Shown: positions 57,376-64,000 of the stretch, in pieces
How the letters are laid out: each line of letters opens with the position of its first letter
How positions within the stretch are numbered: the first letter of the stretch is position 1
Assembly (NCBI GenBank): GCA_002989075.1
Contig: PSQN01000001.1
Span: forward strand, 967,760 to 1,031,759
DNA length: 64,000 nucleotides
Reading direction: 5' to 3'
From: Arthonia radiata
Taxonomy: Eukaryota; Ascomycota; Arthoniomycetes; Arthoniales; Arthoniaceae
The notes under the pieces: generated by a model
The model's input: only the letters and a program-made list of their open reading frames with translations
Told to the model about the DNA's origin: nothing
Databases searched by the model: none
Made by a program: the position numbers and the translations under genes

Positions 57376-57597
57376 CTACACGTAGGGTACGTTGCATCTT
57401 GCACATCCAGCAAGAGCTGGTGTATGTTCACGCTGGCTGGTATCGATACTCTCGATAGGGGAGGACGTCAATTGCTCAGCTGAGCTGTCTATAGTAAAGA
57501 GGTTGACAGGCTGTCGGAACGAATAACAAAGGCGTACCAAAACCTGGGCGTATGGCGATAGAGCATCTGCTAACCCATGCACCTCTTCGACAGCCAT
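57376..57597 (-). CDS. small hypothetical frame (73 aa) with a broken relative at 39.7 kb
   Basis: ATG at 57597. Starts MAVEEVHGLADALSPYAQVL. The DNA of this frame aligns over its 5' 180 bp with 39700-39889, where an early stop interrupts it. It may be one exon of a larger gene or a relic itself; the frame ends inside diverged sequence. No known domain. Confidence 0.4.
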   Translation of the reverse strand: MAVEEVHGLADALSPYAQVLVRLCYSFRQPVNLFTIDSSAEQLTSSPIESIDTSQREHTPALAGCARCNVPYV

Positions 57598-58170
57598 ACG
57601 GCGCTATTCTGCTCGTTTTAAGGCAACATGATAGTCTTTCAGGTTCTTCAATAGTACTGAACCAGCGTAGGATCTATGCGCAGAGCATTGACTAGTGCTT
57701 TTTCGACGACAAGATACTGAAGACGCTGCTGTAATGACGCTGCTGTCAGTCGATATTAGGTGTACTGAGTATCAGTATATTCCTCGCCATGGTGAGGCGT
57801 AACCTTCTTGCCAATGTATAGCTGAGCGTTTGGTCCTAGGCATTGGTCAAAGGTGGTTTGGCGATCTCTCCACCGTGCTGTACCGGCCCATATCCGTTGC
57901 TGCTGGGGTTGCACTCCTCATAGCACATATGCCTCTATCAAAGATCGCTTAAATCGTGAGGGCATCTCATACGTCGCGAATCTTGGCTCTTCGCGTTCGG
58001 TTCGTATGCTGATGCACAAGCCCAGTGCGTTCCCATAATCTTGTTGAACACCTGTGTCGAGGTCTTTTGCCATGCTACTTGTCCTACGGCGCGCCATCGT
58101 AGATAGTATCGTGTTGTGAGAGAGCCTGAGGTGTATCTTCGCAATCCGTCGTGGTGTCCAAGTCATCCAC
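57598..58170. other. intergenic, no gene recognised
   Basis: Nothing supported. A few overlapping frames on both strands, none with a recognisable domain. Confidence 0.45.
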
Positions 58171-58431
58171 TCATCTACGGACAGCCTTTTCAATATAGAA
58201 CCCCGGGTCCGGCTTGCGCGCCTGATGCATCTCCTGCTTCGTCATCGACTCGTCCACCTCACTGACCGCCACCAGCTCTTTGACCCTCATGATCTGACCT
58301 GCGGCCTGTGGGCTGACGGGGTGAAAGACCGTCTGCATGCGCTTGTGCAGACCCAGGGCTTGCAGGACGCCGGAGAGTTGCTTGGGGAGGCCAATGGAGC
58401 TGCGGATTTGGGTGACTTTGAAGTAGGGCAT
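58171..58431 (-). CDS. MRPL33: mitochondrial large-subunit ribosomal protein uL30m
   Basis: Single-exon gene, ATG at 58431, 86 residues. Sequence landmarks: [40 protein letters not shown] and [16 protein letters not shown], the L30 signature of strand, Gly-Leu-Pro turn, helix and GQI-x2-VK-ELVAV. The tail ends [15 protein letters not shown]. The fungal mitochondrial L30 (yeast Mrpl33) has this compact length, so the gene looks complete. Confidence 0.93.
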   Translation of the reverse strand: MPYFKVTQIRSSIGLPKQLSGVLQALGLHKRMQTVFHPVSPQAAGQIMRVKELVAVSEVDESMTKQEMHQARKPDPGFYIEKAVRR

Positions 58432-59150
58432 TTTGGTGATGGGTGATCGAGCAGCGTTCCTCGGTGTGTGCTGCGAAGCGTGTTCAAGGAGGGTGGACTC
58501 CGCTGATTCGAAGGCGACAATGCGATGGCGCGCGCTGAACTTTACGCAGATGTTTGATGGCAGCGTTGAAACCCTGCACGGGTTCGTTGATGATGGAAGA
58601 TTTGGTCGCAGAAAGAGGATGCAAATGCGTAGGCAGAGGTTTAGGGCCTATTTACTTTCCGGCCCAAGCCCGCGCCAAGTGCCAATATCCGAGGCCAATT
58701 TGTACCAAGATGCTATTGGGGCTGATATTGTGCTCTACGTTTACTATTTCTCAAGCCGATACTGCCCCAAGATCAGTATCAAAAAACCAATGCCAAGCGT
58801 CTCCACTTTTGATAGAAATAGCGCACGTTTGTCAGAAATAGCGCCTCAACTCGGGACACAGACATACAGTTAATCTGTGCAGGCCAATACCAATAGGATT
58901 CTGTAACCCTCCTCTGAGGCTCGGTCACCAAGATATTTGTCCAAGTAGAGCTTTAACCTCGCTATCCACGGTTCAGTCTCGGCTGCTCTTGGCATTGGGA
59001 TTTGGTGTTGGAAGACGAAGTAAATAGGCCCTTAGGTTGGAAGAAGCTTTCGTTCTATCGATGGTGGTGGAGACTCTGAGATGGGGGGGCTACGAAGCCT
59101 GCCAGAATAGAGATGGCAGCCTGCCGAAGTGGAAATGGGGCGCCAAAACG
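58432..59150. other. intergenic, no gene recognised
   Basis: No supported gene; short frames only. The block ends in a repeat region. Confidence 0.45.
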
Positions 59151-59164
59151 GGGGCGCCCAAACT

Positions 59165-59380
59165 GAGCTCCACTTTGGCGGTACACTCTGGGCTATCTCC
59201 GCTTTGGTAGTGCACTTTGGGCTATCTCCGCTCTGGTGGTGCACTCTAGGCTATCTCCGCTCTGGTGGTGCGCTCTGGGCTATCTCCGCTTTGGTGGTGC
59301 CCTTTGGGCTATCTCCGCTTTGGGCGCCTCCAAAATGAACTCTGCTTTGGGGGCGCCCAAAGTGCACCACCAAAGCGCAC
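59165..59380. repeat. tandem repeat of about 29 bp with an inverted copy
   Basis: Five copies of a CTTTGG(T/C)(A/G)GT(G/A)CxCT(T/C)TGGGCTATCTCCG-type unit (59170-59325). GCTTTGGTGGTGCCCTTTGGGC (59288-59309) is matched inverted by GCCCAAAGTGCACCACCAAAGC (59355-59376), one mismatch in 22, with a 45-bp loop. Confidence 0.8.
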
Positions 59381-59514
59381 CACCAAAATAAGAGCCAGAT
59401 GGTGCGCCAAGATAACAGACAGAATACAGCGCGTTAGTAACACTATGTTAGAATTGGGCTACCAGTGTTAGAGGCGCCAAAATAGAGACCCGCCGAAGGA
59501 GAATAACGATCGAA

Positions 59515-59945
59515 AGATCGCGGCCCGCCACAGTGAAATTCAACCCCCCCAGAGTGAGCGTAAACCGCCCCAAAGTGAAATCGAACCCCCCCCAGAGTGA
59601 GCATGAACCGCCCCAAAGAGAGCATGAGCCCTCCCAAAGTGAAATCGAATCCCCCAAAATGAAAATGATTCCCTCGCAATGAGACGTTCCTCTCAAAAGG
59701 AAATTGAACCCCCTCAAAGTGAAACTGAATCCTCCCAAAGTGAAATTAAATTCCCCGAGGGCGAGAATGAAACCCCCCAAAGTGAAGATTGAAACCCCCC
59801 CAGAATGAAAGTAAATCCCCCCAGAATGCAAGTAAACCCCCCGAGAATGAAAATGGCCCCCAAAGTGAAAGTGAACCCCGCCAAAGTGAAAATTGGGGGC
59901 CTCCCAGAATGAATTGGACCCCGCCAAAGTGGAAATGGGGGGCTT
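59515..59945. repeat. minisatellite of CCCCxxAGTGAAA-type units upstream of SEC6
   Basis: Roughly fifteen degenerate units of about 20-30 bp, on the plus strand of the type CCCCCCAAAGTGAAATTGAA. On the minus strand the units read as repeated GGGTTCA(A/T)TTTCACTTT. The long minus frame 59448-60023 (repeated FTLGGF) is a by-product of it. Ends about 95 bp upstream of the SEC6 start codon. Confidence 0.8.
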
Positions 59946-60041
59946 GCATCGGGGTTTCGAACTGCCAAGAGGTTTGTGCCTTGCGCTCAACAACAACCCA
60001 TTTATTCCTACACGCTCGTACATATTTCATGATTCCAAACC

Positions 60042-62351
60042 ATGAACGATGGGACCGCCGAAACGTCCAGCGGCCCAACACTCCGCGAACTCCTCCGTCA
60101 TCCGGATGACCTCCACAAGATCACCTCCCTCAAATCCGACTTCACGCGCAAGAAAGCCGCCGTAGATGCCTCCCTCAAGCTTGGCCTGGCCGAGCAGCTG
60201 CAGCTCACACAAGCCGGCATGGCCTCCATTGCTTCCGGTCAAGATACGATGGCAGAGATCAAGGCGGAAATGATGAAGATCGACCGGCTATGCGCAGACG
60301 CGCGAGAGCTCATTCGAAACTTCCCGGAGATCAACGCTGTTGCGCAGGCGCATCGGAACTTCCAGGCGGTTGAGGCGATGCAGAAGAATATTGAAGACTT
60401 CGACGTGAAGCTTGAGGATGTCATGCAGCTCATTGACGAGGACAAGCAAGATCTGGATACGCAACCGCATCTGCTTGAGATCCACTACGGCCTCACACGA
60501 TTACGCGAGATCCGAGACGATGCCATGATGCAGGTTAAGAAGACGCAGGACGAGTCGCTTGAGGAGACATTGCAGGGTGTCTTCCGCCGCTTGGACGACG
60601 CGATCGAGGAGTTCGACGAGCATGTCGGCCTCGCGTGCATGAACCTCATCCCGCACGTCATGCAAGACAACCACTCGCTTGTCGTCCGCCTTGCCATCAT
60701 CATCGAAGAGGAGGAGAAGTTCGACCAGCGTATGCGAGAGCTTCAAGAAGCGCAGAAAGAGTTCAAGGACATCGGCGGGAAGTTCACAGCCCTCGAAGAA
60801 GGCGCTCACGAAATCCGCGGCTACAAAGACAAGTTTCTCGAGGCCATTAAAGTCTCCGCAGAGGGCAAGATCCAAGACGCGGACGAGACCTTCATGAATG
60901 ACCCCGACCGCCTCGAGAAGAGCCTGAAGTGGTACTTCAACGACCTCAACGCAGTCAAAGTTGGCATGGTCCCGCTCATGCCCAAGAAATGGCACATCTT
61001 CAACACCTACACACAGACGTACCACAAGCTCCTGCTCGACTGGCTAGCCGGCCGCGCCTCCGACAAAGAGATCGCGCCCACCCACATGCTTGCCATCATC
61101 CACTGGAAGGACAAATACTACTCAAAGATGGACCGCCTCGGCGCCAACCCAGCGGACCTCGACCCTCCACTGCCCGGCGGCCGCGACTCCGATCTCGTCC
61201 GCGAATATCGCCAGCTCATCGTCGACAAAGTGGAAGAATGGATGAACACGCTCAACGCGAACGACCGCGCGCACTTCCACGGCCGCGACGAATCCACCCT
61301 CGACCGCGACGAGCACAACCGCTTCCGCACAAAGACGCTCGGCGACATGTGGCGGATGCTGCGTGAACAGCTCGCCGTGGCCTCCAACGCCGATCTGTCG
61401 GAAATCACAGAGGGCGTGGTCGACGCCATGTTCCGCGCACTGAAGACGCGGCAGGACATGTGGACGGACCTCGTGAACGGCGAACTCGCGAAATACGTGC
61501 GCGCCTCCACCTCGGGCGCGGATCCCCCCCAACTCGAAGGCATCCAAGCGCTGCAAGACTGGTTGATCGCGCTCGCGAACGACCAAATCGTCTCAATCGC
61601 CGACGCGGACGCCAATTTCGGGCAACTCGGCTACCTCCCCGCCTTCCAAGCCACCTTCGCCGACCTCGTCAGCCCGGAGTACGTGTCCACCGCGGACGAC
61701 AAAGTCGAGACGCTCAAAGACGGGATGACGGACCTGGGCTTCCGCTCCATCGTCGTGTTCGTGCGCCTCATCTTCGCCATCGACTTCCGCACCATCATGA
61801 CCGAGTTCTTCAGCCCGGGGTGGTACGCGGGCAAGGGCGGGTCGTCCATGGGCGCCATCGTGTCCACGTTCGAAGACTACCTGGGCGATTACTCCGGGGT
61901 GCTGCACCCGCTCCTCTCTGAACTGCTCGTGGTGGAATTGTCGAAGAACCTTCTGACAGCCTACCTGGGCGCCGTCCGCAACAAGGGCGCAAAGTTCCCG
62001 CGGTCCGCGCCGTACAACGCGCGCATGAAAGACGACGTGGCGACCGCGTTTAAGTTTTTTGAGAAGTTCACGGACGTGTACGCGGATATCAAGGAGACGT
62101 GGAAGGTGATGCAGGCGGTGATCAATCTGCTGGAGGTGGACAAGCACGCGGTGGGCGCCGAGTTCCGGGAGTTCGTGGGCGTGTACTGGGATGTGAAGGT
62201 GGGGTGGGTGGAGAGTTTATTGCGGTGCAGGGATGATATTGATTGGGGGCCGTTGGGGGATGGGAAGGGGATTATCAAGGGGATCAGGGCAGAGGCGGCG
62301 GAGGTGAGGGAGAGGGGGGGCTTGGAGACGGTGATGGCGGAGGTGGGGTGA
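60042..62351 (+). CDS. SEC6: exocyst subunit Sec6
   Basis: Component of the exocyst, the eight-subunit complex that tethers secretory vesicles at the plasma membrane. Uninterrupted frame, ATG at 60042 (MNDGTAETSSGPTLRELLRH), 769 residues, the usual length. It has the helical N-terminal coiled coil (LRHPDDLHKITSLKSDFTRK, IKAEMMKIDRLCADARELI) and the Sec6 helical-bundle region with a conserved FHGRDESTLDRDEHNRF and PLMPKKWHIFNTYTQTYHKL. The C-terminal half has QDMWTDLVNGELAKYV and SPGWYAGKGGSS. No intron is needed. No in-frame ATG follows closely, and the promoter must lie in the 95 bp between the minisatellite and the ATG or within the repeats. Confidence 0.95.
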   Translation: MNDGTAETSSGPTLRELLRHPDDLHKITSLKSDFTRKKAAVDASLKLGLAEQLQLTQAGMASIASGQDTMAEIKAEMMKIDRLCADARELIRNFPEINAVAQAHRNFQAVEAMQKNIEDFDVKLEDVMQLIDEDKQDLDTQPHLLEIHYGLTRLREIRDDAMMQVKKTQDESLEETLQGVFRRLDDAIEEFDEHVGLACMNLIPHVMQDNHSLVVRLAIIIEEEEKFDQRMRELQEAQKEFKDIGGKFTALEEGAHEIRGYKDKFLEAIKVSAEGKIQDADETFMNDPDRLEKSLKWYFNDLNAVKVGMVPLMPKKWHIFNTYTQTYHKLLLDWLAGRASDKEIAPTHMLAIIHWKDKYYSKMDRLGANPADLDPPLPGGRDSDLVREYRQLIVDKVEEWMNTLNANDRAHFHGRDESTLDRDEHNRFRTKTLGDMWRMLREQLAVASNADLSEITEGVVDAMFRALKTRQDMWTDLVNGELAKYVRASTSGADPPQLEGIQALQDWLIALANDQIVSIADADANFGQLGYLPAFQATFADLVSPEYVSTADDKVETLKDGMTDLGFRSIVVFVRLIFAIDFRTIMTEFFSPGWYAGKGGSSMGAIVSTFEDYLGDYSGVLHPLLSELLVVELSKNLLTAYLGAVRNKGAKFPRSAPYNARMKDDVATAFKFFEKFTDVYADIKETWKVMQAVINLLEVDKHAVGAEFREFVGVYWDVKVGWVESLLRCRDDIDWGPLGDGKGIIKGIRAEAAEVRERGGLETVMAEVG

Positions 62352-62808
62352 TGGGGTTTGTATGAATATTTGGTTTATTAGCGTGGCGTTACGGAAGTCC
62401 ATGATGACGAGGTGTGTAAGTTAATGCGTTCGTTGAGCAGACCAGGCTGCTGTCTTCCCACTACAATCTGCAGCGAAACCGACGGGTTGCACGATTTAGC
62501 GCTTTCGTGACAGTAGGCTGCAGTTGGTTAAGGCTATAAGATGGCATTGTCATGCAACAGCATCTACAGGCTTGTAACGCTGAGATAGTCTTCCCCTAGA
62601 GCGAGACAGCGGCGCTGCTCTAATCCATCGCACTATGCACCTCACGACACATACGTGAAGGCTCGAGTGCGTACTGAGCTGCTGCCGATCCTATTCCGGA
62701 CGGATCGACAGGATACTTCGATATCGCCAGCGTTTCCGCCTCGCAAATCCATCCTCAACGAAGTCTGCAAGCTTCCAAGCGCGCTCATCTCAACATCCAC
62801 CACACCCC
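62352..62808. other. intergenic, no gene recognised
   Basis: Between two convergent genes; nothing recognised. Confidence 0.5.
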
Positions 62809-64000
62809 TCAAGCAACCTCACCCACAGACCACGACCGCCGCCATCTCCTCCAAAACATAACCCTCCCCGTCGCTCTTCTCCGCCAACCAAGTCTATCAG
62901 GCGGCGGCGTAAGCACCCTCACAACATCAGGCTACTCTCCATTAGCAAATACATACACGAGCAGAGCACTACGACTCACCTCAATTCCCGCACTCATCTC
63001 AGCCTCAGGCATCTCCGACCATCCTAGCTGCGCGGGCGTGCCTGATTGTATCTCATACTCCTTGCACCCTTCAAAGCCGTACGTCGATGACTGCAGCGCG
63101 TACGTAGAGCTCGGGCGCTCGTTCCGAGGTACTTGGAGGATGGAGTGGAAGGAGACGCGGCGGAGGTTGTTGAGAGAGGGGCGGCGCAGGGCCGGGTGGG
63201 TTTCGGTGAGTGCTGTGGGCGGTGTGGGACTGGTGTTGTCGAGGATGGGAAATGGTTCTTTTGGGAGTTTGGGGGTGGATGTGTTGGAATATATTGTGTT
63301 GGGTGTGGTGGGAGATGTTTTGGGTTTGGTGGTGTGCTGGACGTTTGGAATGGCTACTAGGACGGTTAGAGGATGTGTAGGGGTGGAGAGCGGCTACTTA
63401 CCATCGACGGAGGGAGGTTCGTGGGCGGGTTGGGATTTGGCTGGTGTTTGTGGTCGTGAGGAGGGTTTCACGCCTGGGAGAGATGCAACGCGTCTGATGT
63501 GTTCTCTGACGATATCGGCGTGACTGCTTGAGGGTCGGTCGGGGCTCTTGCTCGGTGGCAACGGTCTTGTTGGTGCCGGCTGGCTTGAGATTAGACCCAC
63601 GGCATCGAGCTTGTGTTGATCGCCGTTCCTCGGGATTGGGCTCGTTGCTGGTCGTGTATCAGCATCGTCGCCCGTGCTGTTCCGCCAGGCACCGGGCATT
63701 TGGCTACGCAGACTCTTCTTTGACTGACGATCTGTCGAAGTCGCGCGTGCGCTCAGGGCACCAGGCCGCTGCCGACTTGCGTCCGCTGTTGTGTCAAGCC
63801 GCTGCTCATATTGCATGACTTTGTTCTGCGCCTCCACGCACCAACAGCCATAGTCGATCTCATAACCTTCAACCTCGTCGATCCAGCTCTGCGGCAACGC
63901 ATCCTGTGAACCTTCGAGTCCGTCTAGCATGTCGTCGATCCGTTGCCCAATTAGCGCCACCTTGTCTTCCAATTGGTTCCGCAGGCGCTCATAGCTCTCT
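62809..64000 (-). CDS. 3' part of a gene leaving the window, possibly KAR9-like
   Basis: Minus strand; the 5' part lies beyond 64000. Exons: 63402-64000 (partial), 62980-63356, 62809-62931. The introns are 45 and 47 bp with GTAAGT and GTGAGT donors, and the joined frame is open to the TGA at 62809. The visible start reads SYERLRNQLEDKVALIGQRI, then MLDGLEGSQDALPQSWIDEV and DYGCWCVEAQNKVMQYE. The remainder is Ser/Pro/Arg-rich (RPSSSHADIVREHIRRVASL, STPKLPKEPFPILDN), with LRRPSLNNLRRVSFHSILQV and a basic C-terminus (RRRATGRVMFWRRWRRSW). The SWIDEVEGYEIDYG-type helix followed by a disordered, basic tail reminds me of fungal KAR9, the spindle-orientation linker, but this is from memory only. Confidence 0.55.

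Noticed and set aside
59448-60023. Minus frame with repeated FTLGGF-like units
   Set aside because: It is the translation of a degenerate minisatellite and ends in the SEC6 promoter; the repeat explains it.
60501-62147. Long minus frames across SEC6
   Set aside because: Shadows of the strongly biased SEC6 coding frame; no start context or family.

Overview
The window is nuclear DNA of a filamentous ascomycete (Pezizomycotina; a Dothideomycete is a guess). Evidence: intron-split genes with short GT-AG introns, fungus-specific families (NRPS-like reductase, SRPK-type kinase, PNP-NACHT-ankyrin NLR, PTH11/rhodopsin-like membrane proteins), the eukaryotic housekeeping genes SEC31, SEC6, COX12 and mitochondrial uL30, and an AT-rich island whose repeats differ by the CpA-to-TpA transitions expected of repeat-induced point mutation (RIP). 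Exon coordinates were joined by hand from splice motifs and family similarity; most reconstructed genes sum to whole codons.

Left accessory part (1-13.3 kb): the 3' part of an A-T-R adenylate-forming reductase gene enters from the left edge, followed by an SRPK-type kinase and a poorly defined gene. Then comes a run of six small minus-strand reading frames (7.7-13.3 kb). The six proteins seem to share a strand-helix-strand pattern. Parts of the array share upstream blocks or duplicated intergenic DNA, so it looks like an old tandem expansion of an undescribed family.

Middle part (14-38 kb): sphingosine-1-phosphate lyase, an unknown two-exon gene, a frame-shifted PNP-NACHT-ankyrin gene, a rhodopsin-type seven-helix protein, a repeat-rich stretch, a small helical protein, COX12, an RRM protein divergently arranged with SEC31, and a second PTH11-like membrane protein.

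Transposon island (41.1-54.85 kb): a decayed DNA transposon with about 95-bp terminal inverted repeats and a perfect 9-bp target duplication carries relics of a RecQ-like helicase (minus strand) and a possible transposase with a DUF6589-like stretch (plus strand). Inside it sits a complete but RIP-inactivated Ty3/gypsy LTR retrotransposon (42062-49404, minus strand) with 472-bp LTRs and a perfect 5-bp target duplication. The outer element inserted a few bases beyond a splice donor of a host gene whose first exon is now at 54.9-55.3 kb. Related relics of one small gene lie on both sides of the island.

Right part (55-64 kb): a small zinc-finger-like protein, a small duplicated ORF, mitochondrial uL30, a fold-back and tandem-repeat block directly upstream of SEC6, SEC6, and the 3' part of a minus-strand gene, possibly KAR9-like, that leaves at the right edge. 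No tRNA, rRNA or CRISPR array was recognised.
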